Below, piece after piece: positions 54,804 through 64,000 of a stretch of DNA of 64,000 nucleotides. Made by a program: the position numbers and the translations under genes. The notes under the pieces are model-generated. The model did no database searches. It was not told the DNA's origin and worked only from the letters and a program-made list of their open reading frames with translations. The DNA is from Roseivirga sp. GTDB lineage: Bacteria; Bacteroidota; Bacteroidia; Cytophagales; Cyclobacteriaceae. Every line of letters starts with the position of its first letter. Position 1 is the stretch's first letter. The DNA lies in the NCBI GenBank assembly GCA_021404565.1, contig JAAWWF010000018.1, positions 1 through 64,000 of the forward strand, in the 5' to 3' direction.

Positions 54804-54821
54804 AATATCCGAATCTTCCTG

Positions 54822-57626
54822 TTAGAAGAGGTCAATGGTATCCCCCACTCCGTAGCCATCGTCTTCATCTCCGCCTTTGTCCTGATTTACATCTGGCTTT
54901 GGTGGTTCTTGCGGCTTTGGTTTGACTTCTCTTACCGGAGGTTTCCGGATATTAGCGGCTTTGGCCGGGTCTGCTGGCTTAGCCGATTCTCTGACAATTG
55001 GTCTTACGGGTGGCTTAGGGGCTTCAGCACGCAAAGTGGGTGCTATGGTTTGCCCAGCTGCAGTTTCAATCGGAGTTGCCACAGGTGCGTTCTCCTCCTC
55101 TGTCTTTTCCACTTTAGCGTCATCACTGTTTAATAGAACCACCTTCTTGACGGAATGTGCAGATAGCTTGTTTCCTGTCGCTTTCCAGCCTTTCACGTCA
55201 ATAAGCATATCCATGTCATAGGTGACCTTTTTTCTCTCACGAGAGCCTTTTTCGGTATAATGCACCTCAATCTGTGGTTGGGCTACAGTGGTAATCATTA
55301 CCAGCTTAGAGCCTTTTTCTTCACTAATGAAGGCAAAACGCTTGTCCATGGTCGAGGTCTCAATCTGGAAACGTTTAACATAGTGGGTCTTACTTCCTCC
55401 ATCGTAATGCACTGCGGAGATTACACCATCGGGATCAAGTTTGGTTATCATCATGATCTTCGTTGGCTCGTAGCGGTTCGTCAGCTCAAAAGAAGTGAGT
55501 TCATATTCTCCAGTCTTATGGATCACCAATATCTTATCCTCGCTTTGGAAATTACCCAGCAACACACCGCGATCATCCCTATTGAGCCTCCCCACTGAAT
55601 CATCATACCAGATGTCAAGCCCACCAAGAGTCGACTTTCCTTCCATCTTTAGCTGTACTTTTCGCACCGGATACCTGGTAACTATATTTCCGCCTGCCCC
55701 TCTTCCTTTTATCTCCAGATCGGCAAAGTTGAAGTCAAATACCTTGACCCGAGCTTTTGCCCCCGAGCTGAGGTAAATTGTCACCAATTCGGCCTCACCG
55801 TTTGGATTGGCGGTGAAGTAGGTAACTTTCGATCCTCTTTCGCCTTTTGTGAGATCATATTCTCGATCACGGGTTATGCCCAATACCTGAAAGCGTTTGA
55901 CCATACTCCTGCCTGACTTTCCGTCAAGATACATCAGGTTATAAACCATGCGCTCGTCATTCTTTTTCCATACTCCGGCATAGAGAATGTCCTTGCCCAC
56001 AAAAATCTTATCGGCAATACGGACGACCTGAAACTTACCATCTTTTCTGAAGACGATGATATCATCTATATCCGAACATTCGGTCACAAACTCATCTTTC
56101 TTCATGCCATAGCCGATAAAACCTTCCTTGCGGTTTACATAGAGCTTGGCATTGTTAGCAGCTACAATGGCGGCTTTGATATTTTCGAAAGACTTGATCT
56201 CTGTCTTTCTTTCTCTACCCTTTCCATATTTTTCAAGCAGCTTCTGGAAGTACCCTATAGCGTATTCTATCAGGTTGGCCAGGTTATGTTCTACCCGCTC
56301 CAGTTCTTCCTGCAGCTTACGCATGGCTTCATCGGCCTTGAAAGCATCAAACCTGGAAATTCTCTTGATTTTAATTTCTGTGAGTCGAACGATATCTTCT
56401 TCGGTGATCTCCCGGTAGAATTCTTTCTTAAAAGGGTCGAGTCCTTTATCGATTGTTCGAATTACTGCTTCCCAGGTCTCGCATTCTTCTATATCGCGAT
56501 AGATGCGGTTTTCAATGAAGATTTTTTCGAGTGAAGAAAAAAGGATTTTCTCGAGCAGTTCTCCCTTTCTGATCTCCAGCTCTCTTCTGAGCAGTTCTAC
56601 CGTCTGAGCCGTGTTGATACGTAAGATCTCATTTACGCTCATGAAATGAGGCTTGTCCTCGATAATCACACAAGCATTGGGTGAGATGCTGACTTCACAG
56701 TCCGTAAATGCGTACAAAGCGTCAATCGTGATATTAGGTGACTGACCACTCGCCAATTCTATCAGAATTTCGACCTCCTCAGCTGTGTTGTCAACCACCT
56801 TCTTGATCTTGATTTTTCCTTTATCGTTGGCTTTAATAATGGAGTCAATCAACCCTGTAGTGGTAGTACCAAAGGGTATGTCTTTTATAGCAATAGATTT
56901 CTTATCTACCTCTTCAATCTTGGCACGGACCTTTATTTTACCTCCCCTGAGGCCTTCATTGTATTCAGAGAAGTCTGCCGAACCGCCTGTGGGAAAGTCA
57001 GGGTAAATCTTCGCCTTCTTACCCTGCAATACTTTGATCGAAGCTTGGATAAGCTCCACAAAGTTATGAGGCATAATCTTGGTCGAGAGCCCCACGGCAA
57101 TTCCATCTACCCCCTGAGCTAGCAAGAGCGGGAATTTTACAGGTAATGTGACAGGTTCTTTTTTTCTGCCATCGTATGAGAGTTGCCAGTCTGTCGTTTG
57201 TGGGTTAAATACTACTTCTAAACCAAATTTAGAAAGCCTTGCTTCTATATAACGCGCAGCCGCAGCCCTGTCCCCGGTGCGGATGTCTCCCCAATTCCCC
57301 TGGGTTTCTATCAACAGGTCTTTCTGGCCAATGTTTACTATGGCATCTCCAATGGAGGCATCTCCATGTGGGTGATATTGCATGGTTTGCCCGATCACGT
57401 TGGCCACTTTGTTAAAACGACCATCGTCCATCTCCTTCATGGAATGGAGGATCCTGCGCTGAACCGGCTTGAAACCATCCTCAATAGCAGGCACCGCCCT
57501 TTCCAGGATTACGTAAGATGCATATTCCAAAAACCAGTTTTGATACATTCCCGATACAGGAATCACGTCCTGTATGGTACCATCCTGTTCTTCGTTGTTT
57601 TCTTCTTCGTTTATTTCTTCGCTCAT
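54822..57626 (-). CDS. parC: DNA topoisomerase IV subunit A
   Basis: 934 residues. The breakage-reunion domain has the catalytic tyrosine Y126 in AAAARYIEARLSK, with HPHGDASIGDAIV and GNWGDIRTGDRAAAA before it. A long coiled coil follows (about 395-450), then a C-terminal beta-pinwheel-like domain and a proline/lysine-rich acidic tail from about residue 820 (GQTIAPTLRAEAPKPPVRP onward). With ParE it decatenates daughter chromosomes. It could be annotated as gyrase A, but the absence of the GyrA box (QRRGGKG) and the adjacent short B subunit favour topoisomerase IV. Confidence 0.92.
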   Translation of the reverse strand: MSEEINEEENNEEQDGTIQDVIPVSGMYQNWFLEYASYVILERAVPAIEDGFKPVQRRILHSMKEMDDGRFNKVANVIGQTMQYHPHGDASIGDAIVNIGQKDLLIETQGNWGDIRTGDRAAAARYIEARLSKFGLEVVFNPQTTDWQLSYDGRKKEPVTLPVKFPLLLAQGVDGIAVGLSTKIMPHNFVELIQASIKVLQGKKAKIYPDFPTGGSADFSEYNEGLRGGKIKVRAKIEEVDKKSIAIKDIPFGTTTTGLIDSIIKANDKGKIKIKKVVDNTAEEVEILIELASGQSPNITIDALYAFTDCEVSISPNACVIIEDKPHFMSVNEILRINTAQTVELLRRELEIRKGELLEKILFSSLEKIFIENRIYRDIEECETWEAVIRTIDKGLDPFKKEFYREITEEDIVRLTEIKIKRISRFDAFKADEAMRKLQEELERVEHNLANLIEYAIGYFQKLLEKYGKGRERKTEIKSFENIKAAIVAANNAKLYVNRKEGFIGYGMKKDEFVTECSDIDDIIVFRKDGKFQVVRIADKIFVGKDILYAGVWKKNDERMVYNLMYLDGKSGRSMVKRFQVLGITRDREYDLTKGERGSKVTYFTANPNGEAELVTIYLSSGAKARVKVFDFNFADLEIKGRGAGGNIVTRYPVRKVQLKMEGKSTLGGLDIWYDDSVGRLNRDDRGVLLGNFQSEDKILVIHKTGEYELTSFELTNRYEPTKIMMITKLDPDGVISAVHYDGGSKTHYVKRFQIETSTMDKRFAFISEEKGSKLVMITTVAQPQIEVHYTEKGSRERKKVTYDMDMLIDVKGWKATGNKLSAHSVKKVVLLNSDDAKVEKTEEENAPVATPIETAAGQTIAPTLRAEAPKPPVRPIVRESAKPADPAKAANIRKPPVREVKPKPQEPPKPDVNQDKGGDEDDGYGVGDTIDLF

Positions 57627-57671
57627 TCTTGATCAGAATTAAGGAATTTCAAAATATCCAGAACATCACCT

Positions 57672-58064
57672 CTAAGAAGTCGATTTATGATTCGAATATT
57701 TTGGGTTAAATAATAATTTGTATTGCAGACTTTTGCTTCCAAAGTTAATCAAGAGTCCTTTTTCAAAATCATAGGCAACAGTGTAATTCTTAGCCTGAGC
57801 CAGGTGCGCATCCTCCAGTTTGACCATTGCTTTAAGCTCTAATACCAATTGATTTTCAACAATAAAATCGGCACGCCTCACACCAACTTTTATGTCTTCA
57901 TAGTATACCGTTTGTTGCTTTTCTCTTTCAAAGGAAAAACCAGACCTCTCTAGCTCGATAGCTAAACATCTTTGATAAATGACTTCCTGAAATCCGGGGC
58001 CAAGCGTGTTGTGCACCTTCATTGCACATCCAATAACACCATATGTAAGCTCGTCTTTTTCCAT
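57672..58064 (-). CDS. GxxExxY-family protein
   Basis: 130 residues. The name-giving motif GFQEVIY (within NTLGPGFQEVIYQRCL, about residues 22-30) is present. The nuclease-like core pattern follows: RRADFIVENQLVLELKAM, with D and ExK as in PD-(D/E)XK folds, then HLAQAKNYTVAYDFEKGLLINFGSKSLQYKLL. The family is widespread and moves often; the role is unproven. It is inserted between parE and parC (32 bp after parE, 45 bp before parC), so it would be co-transcribed with topoisomerase IV. Confidence 0.9.
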   Translation of the reverse strand: MEKDELTYGVIGCAMKVHNTLGPGFQEVIYQRCLAIELERSGFSFEREKQQTVYYEDIKVGVRRADFIVENQLVLELKAMVKLEDAHLAQAKNYTVAYDFEKGLLINFGSKSLQYKLLFNPKYSNHKSTS

Positions 58065-58096
58065 TCAGAAATTCAAATCATTCTGCAAATTCAGAT

Positions 58097-59962
58097 TCAG
58101 ACGGCTTCTTCTACCAAATCCTTTTCAACCTTCAATCTGTCAATGATAAAGGTCTGGCGGCTTGGTGTATTTTTGCCCATATAAAAGGTCAGCAGTTCTT
58201 TGATACTGGTGTCCTTTCTCAAAATGATCGGCTCCAGTCTCATATCAGGCCCTATAAATTCTTTGAATTCTTCCGGAGAGATTTCTCCCAGTCCCTTAAA
58301 ACGTGTAATCTCAGGTTTGGAACCCAGCTTGGCAATAGCCGCCAAACGCTCCTCATCGCTGTAGCAATAAATGGTCTCTTTCTTATTCCTTACTCTGAAA
58401 AGCGGTGTTTCGAGAATGTAAACATGACCTCTTCTCACCAGGTCAGGGAAGAACTGTAGAAAGTAGGTCAGAAGCAGCAGTCGAATATGCATTCCATCCA
58501 CATCGGCATCTGTAGCTACTACGATCTTATCATAACGAAGACCTTCGAGTCCATCTTCTATATTGAGTGCATGCTGTAGCAGGTTAAACTCTTCGTTTTC
58601 GTAAACCACCTTTTTGGTATACCCGAAACAGTTCAAGGGCTTACCTCTCAAGCTGAAAACAGCCTGGCTCTGCACATTCCGTGACTTGGTAATAGATCCA
58701 CTGGCCGAATCTCCCTCGGTAATAAAAAGAGTCGAAGCTTTTTTCAAATCCTCGTCACCTTTCTTATCGTCAAGATGGATTCGACAGTCTCTCAGTTTTT
58801 TGTTGTGAAGGTTGGCTTTTTTGGCCCTGTCGTTGGCCAGTTTCTTGATACCGGCAATTTCTTTACGCTCTCTCTCAGATTGCACAATGCGCTTCAGCAG
58901 GGCCTCCGCCACATCAGAATGTTTGTGTAAGTAATCGTCCAGTGCCTTTTTGAGGAAGTCGTTGACAAAGGTTCTCATCGTAGGCCCATCACCTGCTACA
59001 TTTTGAGAGCCCAGCTTGGTTTTCGTCTGTGATTCAAAAACAGGCTCTTGTACTCTTACGGCAATTGCCCCTACCACAGAAGCTCTGACATCGGTGGCGT
59101 CAAAATCTTTCTTGTAAAACTCTCTGACGGTTTTAACAAGCGCCTCCCGAAAGGCCGCCTGGTGAGTACCTCCCTGGGTGGTATACTGGCCATTGACGAA
59201 GGAATAGTACTCTTCGCCATATTGATTGGTATGCGACAGCGCTACTTCAATATCTTCACCTCTCAGGTGAATAATGGGATAGCGCAGGTTGTCTTCGTCC
59301 GTTTTGCGTGAAAGCAGGTCGTGTAGTCCTTTTTCTGAATGGTATTTCTGACCATTGAAATTGATGGTAAGACCAGCATTCAAAAAACAATAATTCCAGA
59401 TAAGGTCATCGAGATACTGTGGAATGAAGTGATAGTTTTTAAATACGGTTTCATCTGGTCGAAAGACGATTTGAGTTCCGTTACGGCCACTGGTGGTCTT
59501 CTCAGCCTCATCCTTTTTAAGCTCACCCCTTTCAAACTCTGCCATTTTTGCCTTACCATCTCGATAAGACTGGACGCGAAAGTAAGTTGAGAGGGCATTC
59601 ACTGCTTTGGTACCTACCCCATTAAGCCCCACAGACTTCTGGAAAGCACCACTATCATATTTACCACCTGTATTGATTTTTGAAACGCAGTCGATAACTT
59701 TGCCGAGAGGGATGCCCCTGCCGTAATCTCTTACTTCAACTTTGTGTTCGGATACCTTGATATCGATGGTCTTGCCGAAGCCCATCATGTGCTCATCGAT
59801 ACTGTTATCGACAACTTCTTTTACCAGTACATAGATACCGTCATCCTGGGCCGACCCGTCACCCAATTTACCGATATACATTCCGGGTCTTAATCTAATA
59901 TGCTCTTTCCAATCGAGCGACCGAATACTATCTTCGGTGTAGTTCGCTGTCTGATTCGCCAT
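58097..59962 (-). CDS. parE: DNA topoisomerase IV subunit B
   Basis: 621 residues, the short ParE form. The GHKL ATPase has [39 protein letters not shown] and [17 protein letters not shown]. The transducer has [11 protein letters not shown]. The TOPRIM domain has [29 protein letters not shown] sequence ([10 protein letters not shown], then [17 protein letters not shown]), and the C-terminal zinc-less tail has [16 protein letters not shown]. First gene of the parE-GxxExxY-parC unit. Confidence 0.95.
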   Translation of the reverse strand: MANQTANYTEDSIRSLDWKEHIRLRPGMYIGKLGDGSAQDDGIYVLVKEVVDNSIDEHMMGFGKTIDIKVSEHKVEVRDYGRGIPLGKVIDCVSKINTGGKYDSGAFQKSVGLNGVGTKAVNALSTYFRVQSYRDGKAKMAEFERGELKKDEAEKTTSGRNGTQIVFRPDETVFKNYHFIPQYLDDLIWNYCFLNAGLTINFNGQKYHSEKGLHDLLSRKTDEDNLRYPIIHLRGEDIEVALSHTNQYGEEYYSFVNGQYTTQGGTHQAAFREALVKTVREFYKKDFDATDVRASVVGAIAVRVQEPVFESQTKTKLGSQNVAGDGPTMRTFVNDFLKKALDDYLHKHSDVAEALLKRIVQSERERKEIAGIKKLANDRAKKANLHNKKLRDCRIHLDDKKGDEDLKKASTLFITEGDSASGSITKSRNVQSQAVFSLRGKPLNCFGYTKKVVYENEEFNLLQHALNIEDGLEGLRYDKIVVATDADVDGMHIRLLLLTYFLQFFPDLVRRGHVYILETPLFRVRNKKETIYCYSDEERLAAIAKLGSKPEITRFKGLGEISPEEFKEFIGPDMRLEPIILRKDTSIKELLTFYMGKNTPSRQTFIIDRLKVEKDLVEEAV

Positions 59963-60190
59963 TCAACTTTTCCAACTAAAATTTCAAGATGAAATACCAC
60001 GCGCGTTCGAATGATATGACTCGGAAGTTAGAATATAAAATCTAAAAAAACACTATTGATTTTTACACGGTGTTTGCAGTCATCAGGACTATGATAAAAA
60101 CGTCTGATCTTTCGGCTTTAAAGCTTCCCGGAAACGGAGCAGAGAGAAGGTGTACGGACGGGGTTCAACAACCCCATACAGACAAAATTA

Positions 60191-60661
60191 TCAGCTGCGT
60201 TTTTTGGAAATGAGCCTTACAAGGTAAATAAACCAGGCAACCAGTAAAACAGGCCCTAAGTAGATAAAGAAACCAAGGCCATTTACCATGAACTCTTCGG
60301 ACAGATTCATATAACCCAGAAAAATAAGCGTGAAAGTGAGAAAGAGATTGAGCACTCCTGCAAAGCCTTTGGTCCAGCCAATGATATCCAGTTTTAAGGA
60401 GCGGTTGCGAATCCCCTCTCCATCTTCAGTAGTTTTGATTTTCTTCAATACATTAATGAAGCCGACACAAACAACATTGACAAGCAGGAATGCCCCTATG
60501 GCAGAAAAGAAAAAAGTATCTCTATCGACAATACCTACCGAGTTACCATCTGCGTCTATGCGATAGGTGACCGAACTGGTCATGTAAGCATAAGCCCATA
60601 GCAAGGCTCCCAGGAAAATCAACCAGGAAACCCCTCTGAAAAAACCGGTAAAATTGTTCAT
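60191..60661 (-). CDS. Small four-helix membrane protein
   Basis: 156 residues from the ATG at 60661; the open frame runs 29 codons further but with polar, non-homologous-looking sequence. Hydrophobic segments are likely at about 8-26, 50-70, 92-112 and 122-146. I recognise no family with certainty. It follows parE on the same strand after a 228-bp gap that includes no terminator I can identify. Confidence 0.65.
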   Translation of the reverse strand: MNNFTGFFRGVSWLIFLGALLWAYAYMTSSVTYRIDADGNSVGIVDRDTFFFSAIGAFLLVNVVCVGFINVLKKIKTTEDGEGIRNRSLKLDIIGWTKGFAGVLNLFLTFTLIFLGYMNLSEEFMVNGLGFFIYLGPVLLVAWFIYLVRLISKKRS

Positions 60662-60794
60662 GCTCTCTTTTTTTTGAAGTCGCGAAGTTAGACAATAAAG
60701 TTTTTGTTGCCGATAAATGTTTGATAAGCACAGACTTAATAAATTCAATCACAAAAAGACTGCAATTATTTACACTTAAAGTGTTGAAATACGT

Positions 60795-60825
60795 TTTGAC
60801 AATGCAACGGTTGCTGCTAATTTTA
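60795..60825 (+). promoter_or_regulatory. Promoter upstream of the first desaturase
   Basis: TTTG (60795-60798), a 19-base spacer and TAATTTTA (60818-60825): a good match to the Bacteroidota consensus except the final G. It lies 38 bp before the start codon. Confidence 0.6.
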
Positions 60826-60863
60826 CATCGTTAAAGAGCAAGAACGTTACTCAACAGGTCAAA

Positions 60864-62096
60864 ATGAGCGTTAATCCCATAGTTATTGCCATACCGGTTT
60901 ATTTCCTGCTGATAGGAATTGAAATTATCTATCAAAGGGTAAAAGCCGTAAAAACCTATCGCCTTAAAGATGCCATGACCAACATCAACTGTGGTGTTAT
61001 ATCGCAGATCAGCGGTGCCTTTATCATGGTTGTACTTTTTGGTATGTATACCTATGTACAGGAGAACTGGTCACCGTTTTATATCCCTGTCGTATGGTGG
61101 GCCTTTCCACTGGCTTTTGTTTTTTTTGACTTTATGTATTACTGGGCTCACAGGTTAAGTCACGAGATTAATTTGTTCTGGGGTGGACACAGTGTTCATC
61201 ACCAGAGCGAGGAATACAACCTGTCGGTGGCGCTCAGACAAAGCTCAACGCAGATCTTCTGGACCTTTCTTTTCTATCTGCCTCTGGCGATGGCCGGCAT
61301 TGATCCGATTGTATTCATTTCGATGCAGGGTATTAACCTGGTTTATCAGTTCTGGATTCACACGGAGTCTATAAAAAAAATGCCCAAATGGTATGAGGCT
61401 ATATTTAATACGCCCTCTCATCACAGGGTGCATCATGCACGGAACCCGAAGTACATTGACAAGAATCATGCGGGCACGCTTATTATTTGGGATAAGCTAT
61501 TCGGCACCTTTGTGGCAGAGGAAGAAAAGCCCGATTATGGTATTACCAAGCCGCTGAAAAGCTGGAATCCGCTATGGGCCAACTTTGCACACTACACAGA
61601 TATATATGAGGACTTCAAAAGTGTTTCCGGTTTTAAAAACAAGCTGAAAGTGTTGGTGAAAAAGCCCGGGTGGCTACCGGAAAACATGGGAGGCTACAGA
61701 GCCCCGAAAGAAGTTGAAAGTGATTATCGCAAATTCGATAACAAAACCCCGATCAGGCTGAATATCTATGTAATTGTACATTTCCTGATTGTGATGGCAG
61801 GCACTCTCCTCTTTCTCTATTACCTGAATGACATGGAGGACCCGGCCAAAATCACGGCCGCTGTATTGATTGTTTTATCAGTAGCTACCTTTGGGGTTTT
61901 GTTCGAAAACAGAAGGTGGAGTACTATTCTTGAGTACCTGAGGTTAATTGCTACGGCCCTGGCACTGATATATATTATGGATGGTCTCGAACCAAGTCCT
62001 TCCATGATGCTCATTTCGGGTATATCACTTTGCATGGCCGTCATTTGGTTTGCCAGTATTACCAAACAGCGCAAACTGGTCCAGTCCATTTCTTAA
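60864..62096 (+). CDS. Sterol desaturase/fatty acid hydroxylase-family protein, paralog 1
   Basis: 410-residue integral membrane di-iron oxygenase. Histidine boxes are HRLSH (about 94), GGHSVHHQ (about 108), a central FWIHTE histidine, and TPSHHRVHHARNP (about 190). Four N-terminal hydrophobic segments hold the core, and an extra C-terminal membrane domain of about 110 residues (from about 295) has four short helices. It probably hydroxylates or desaturates a lipid at the membrane; the substrate is unknown. The second copy follows 90 bp downstream, and both start with nearly the same MS-x-(N/D)-P-x-VIAIPVYFLLIGIE. Confidence 0.9.
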   Translation: MSVNPIVIAIPVYFLLIGIEIIYQRVKAVKTYRLKDAMTNINCGVISQISGAFIMVVLFGMYTYVQENWSPFYIPVVWWAFPLAFVFFDFMYYWAHRLSHEINLFWGGHSVHHQSEEYNLSVALRQSSTQIFWTFLFYLPLAMAGIDPIVFISMQGINLVYQFWIHTESIKKMPKWYEAIFNTPSHHRVHHARNPKYIDKNHAGTLIIWDKLFGTFVAEEEKPDYGITKPLKSWNPLWANFAHYTDIYEDFKSVSGFKNKLKVLVKKPGWLPENMGGYRAPKEVESDYRKFDNKTPIRLNIYVIVHFLIVMAGTLLFLYYLNDMEDPAKITAAVLIVLSVATFGVLFENRRWSTILEYLRLIATALALIYIMDGLEPSPSMMLISGISLCMAVIWFASITKQRKLVQSIS

Positions 62097-62186
62097 CAGC
62101 TGACAGGCTGCTCTCTTCATGTTTTCGATCAGGTGCTTGCCGATTAGCGTCACATGCTACTATATTAGTATGCATAACGAGTATTT

Positions 62187-63422
62187 ATGAGCCTGGACCC
62201 TACCGTAATAGCAATTCCTGTTTACTTTCTGCTGATAGGAATAGAGTTGATTGTTCACAGGGTTCAAGCGACTAAGTCTTATCGGCTCAATGACGCTGTT
62301 ACGAACATCAATTGTGGTGTTACCTCGCAGGTTTCAGGTGCCTTCCTTAAGGTACTGACGATAGGTGTTTACACAGTGCTTTATGAACAGTTCAGGGTAT
62401 TTACCATCGCTGATACCTGGTGGACCTGGGCGATCGCTTTTATCGCCTACGATTTCTTTTACTACTGGGCACACAGAATGAGCCATCAGGTCAACCTTTT
62501 TTGGGGTGGCCATAGCGTGCATCATCAAAGTGAGGAATACAACCTTTCAGTTGCTTTGAGGCAGAGTTCCACGCAAACCATCTGGACCTTCTTCTTTTAC
62601 TTTCCTATGGCCCTGGCGGGTATTAATCCTTATGTGTTGATTTCCGTTTCGGGTTTCAACCTGCTGTACCAGTTCTGGATACATACTGAATCAATCAACA
62701 GGCTTCCTAAATGGTTTGAAGCAGTAATGAATACCCCCTCTCATCACAGGGTACACCATGCACGCAACCCTAAGTACATAGATAAGAACCATGCCGGTAC
62801 TTTTATTGTCTGGGACAAGATGTTCGGCACATTTATGAAAGAAGAGGAAAGGCCTACCTATGGCATTACCAAAAACCTTAATAGCTGGAATCCGGTCTGG
62901 GCCAATATGGCTCATTATGCAGACATATGGAGTGATTTAAAACGCATACCACAATGGAGCGATAAGTTTCGTTTTATCTTCAAAAAGCCCGGTTGGCTGC
63001 CTGAAGAAATGGGCGGTTATCGTCAACCTTTTGACATAGACCCAAAAACCTACCAAAAATATGACGCTCACGCTTCTAAAGGTCTTAACCTATATGTATT
63101 GAGCCATTACATTCTCCTACTAGGGGGAACAGCTCTTTTTCTGTTCAACCTGGAAGGGATGAGTATTTTTGATAAAACGCTGCTGGCCCTGGTCATTACC
63201 ATTTCGGTGGTGAGTTTCGGGGGGCTTTTTGAAAGTCGTTCATGGGCATTCGGACTTGAGCTGTTCCGGCTGCTGGCTATTCCAGCCAGTCTTATTTACT
63301 ACCTGGGTAACTTTAACCCCGACACCAACCTGATAGCTGGTAGTCTTGTCTTTTTGATTCCCTCGGTTCTTTGGTTAGTTAAAGTGCGCCCCCTACCTTT
63401 GCCCGCCAAAGCGAGCTCATGA
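62187..63422 (+). CDS. Sterol desaturase/fatty acid hydroxylase-family protein, paralog 2
   Basis: 411 residues, colinear with paralog 1 throughout, including the C-terminal membrane domain. Histidine boxes are HRMSH, GGHSVHHQSEEYNLSVALRQ and TPSHHRVHHARNPKYIDKNH, all intact, so both copies should be active. Differences concentrate in the N-terminal loops and the C-terminal domain, suggesting altered substrate range rather than redundancy. Its TGA overlaps the ATG of the following lipoprotein (ATGA). Confidence 0.9.
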   Translation: MSLDPTVIAIPVYFLLIGIELIVHRVQATKSYRLNDAVTNINCGVTSQVSGAFLKVLTIGVYTVLYEQFRVFTIADTWWTWAIAFIAYDFFYYWAHRMSHQVNLFWGGHSVHHQSEEYNLSVALRQSSTQTIWTFFFYFPMALAGINPYVLISVSGFNLLYQFWIHTESINRLPKWFEAVMNTPSHHRVHHARNPKYIDKNHAGTFIVWDKMFGTFMKEEERPTYGITKNLNSWNPVWANMAHYADIWSDLKRIPQWSDKFRFIFKKPGWLPEEMGGYRQPFDIDPKTYQKYDAHASKGLNLYVLSHYILLLGGTALFLFNLEGMSIFDKTLLALVITISVVSFGGLFESRSWAFGLELFRLLAIPASLIYYLGNFNPDTNLIAGSLVFLIPSVLWLVKVRPLPLPAKASS

Positions 63423-63799
63423 AAACTCTTTTTAAATCCTGCCTTCTGCCTTGCATATTGCTAATGTTCATGGCTATCAGTAGCTGCACGAAAAAAGTGG
63501 ATGTCGGAGACTTTGACACCGAAGCCTGGAAAGCTGACAGCAATGGCTGTACAGGGGTAAGAGCCAATATGACCAAGGCGATCATGAAGCTTAAACCAAA
63601 GTTGCTGGAGTTATATCAAAAATCGGTCATAGAGGTGTTGGGACAACCCGAAGAACAAGAGCTGTACGAACGCAGTCAAACCTACTATCTCTACTATATA
63701 GACCCGGCTGGAGATTGTGAAAACAGTCAGGAAAACCCACGAAAATTAATGGTCAGATTCACAGCATTGGGCATAGCTAATGAGGTGAATATTAGGTAA
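63419..63799 (+). CDS. Small lipoprotein overlapping the desaturase
   Basis: 126 residues with a lipobox AISSC (C23), followed by VDVGDFDTEAWKADSNGCTG and a helical segment MTKAIMKLKPKLLELYQKSVIEVLGQPEE. Two further cysteines (NGC and GDC) might form a disulfide. It overlaps the preceding gene by 4 bp, so it is co-translated with the second desaturase. I recognise no family with certainty. Confidence 0.78.
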   Translation: MKTLFKSCLLPCILLMFMAISSCTKKVDVGDFDTEAWKADSNGCTGVRANMTKAIMKLKPKLLELYQKSVIEVLGQPEEQELYERSQTYYLYYIDPAGDCENSQENPRKLMVRFTALGIANEVNIR

Positions 63800-64000
63800 T
63801 TACATAACTAACTTTTTAGTACAAAAGAAGGTCTTAGCGAATATCGTTGACATAAAATTTTCCCAAATCTATTTTTTTTGGAATAAAATTTTCCAATTGG
63901 CATTTTTTTCAATAGATTGAAGTATCGAAATCAGATGAACAAACTGACGAGATGTATTGGCTTGTGCAATCGAATTATATCGAAAACGAAGTCAGTAAAG
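63800..64000. other. AT-rich end of window
   Basis: T- and A-rich runs (63855-63910) probably belong to a promoter or a decayed segment. An ATG at 63935 opens a frame that is still open at the window edge after 22 codons, too short to judge. Confidence 0.4.

Larger units (their letters stand above)
54110..54821. other. Long non-coding stretch after the amidohydrolase
   Basis: About 700 bp without a supported gene. Short frames on both strands near 54210-54500 have no recognisable content. It holds two short direct repeats: GGTGATTGAAAAA at 54495-54507 and 54584-54596, and CGCTAAAGCT at 54514-54523 and 54572-54581. It also has a hairpin near 54599-54631 and the parC terminator. It looks like decayed or repeat-derived sequence. 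Confidence 0.5.

Noticed and set aside
54822..57626. Assignment of the A subunit as DNA gyrase (gyrA)
   Set aside because: The GyrA-box heptapeptide is not visible and the gene is in one unit with a short ParE-type B subunit, so topoisomerase IV fits better.
63935..64000. ATG-initiated frame open at the window edge
   Set aside because: Only 22 codons are visible and no feature supports it; the next sequence is needed to decide.

Overview
The window looks like a chromosomal segment of a marine-type Bacteroidota bacterium, most likely order Cytophagales (Roseivirga/Fulvivirga/Marivirga-like; inferred from gene content, not measured). Support: Bacteroidota promoters of the form TTTG-N19/20-TAnnTTTG before a tRNA-Thr, a tRNA-Met, rpsO and trxB; a short primary sigma factor without region 1.1; DUF349, DUF5686 and START-like proteins typical of the phylum; a bacillithiol deacetylase; many lipoproteins; two tandem fatty-acid-hydroxylase-type desaturases.

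Layout. (1) 0.37-8.4 kb: a complete isoleucine/valine operon on the minus strand, ilvE-ilvD-ilvB-ilvN-ilvC-ilvA. Its leader carries two consecutive transcription attenuators, each with an 18-residue peptide made mostly of Ile, Val and Thr followed by a strong terminator. Several short palindromic dispersed repeats lie around the operon. (2) 8.5-18.5 kb: an AT-rich orphan membrane protein, a quinone oxidoreductase, an NHL-repeat lipoprotein, an SRPBCC-ArsR pair behind two identical-architecture palindromes, a DinB-like protein, an LRR protein, an S41 peptidase, a membrane-bound AraC regulator and an M23 lipoprotein. (3) 18.7-25.6 kb: a rhodanese / gluconate-dehydrogenase-subunit-3 / GMC oxidoreductase operon, an FG-GAP protein, and a mannanase-like GH5 gene coupled to a TIM-barrel sugar isomerase. 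(4) 26-30.8 kb: tRNA-Thr, a GIY-YIG remnant, DUF349, YqgE and pdxH. (5) 30.8-36.1 kb: two secreted or lipid-anchored proteins divergent from a histidine kinase/OmpR-type regulator pair, with three 11-bp-phased direct repeats between them; then bshB1 and trxB.

(6) 36.4-46.4 kb is core information processing: rpoD, rpsO-pnp, an LptF/LptG permease, a START-like protein, a rearranged tRNA-Met locus, and thrS-infC-rpmI-rplT. infC appears to start at a non-canonical AUC, and thrS is preceded by a hairpin whose loop resembles the tRNA-Thr anticodon loop. (7) 46.6-54.1 kb: trmH with a DUF5686 outer-membrane protein, a PD40 propeller protein, a GH113-like hydrolase, an NTF2-like lipoprotein and an amidohydrolase. 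(8) 54.8-63.8 kb: topoisomerase IV parE and parC separated by a GxxExxY gene, a small membrane protein, two tandem sterol-desaturase paralogs and an overlapping lipoprotein.

The strongest unusual signals are regulatory: the tandem ilv attenuators, the thrS tRNA-mimic hairpin, the infC AUC start, the SRPBCC-ArsR operators and the OmpR-type direct repeats. No CRISPR array, prophage, intact insertion sequence or rRNA operon was seen.
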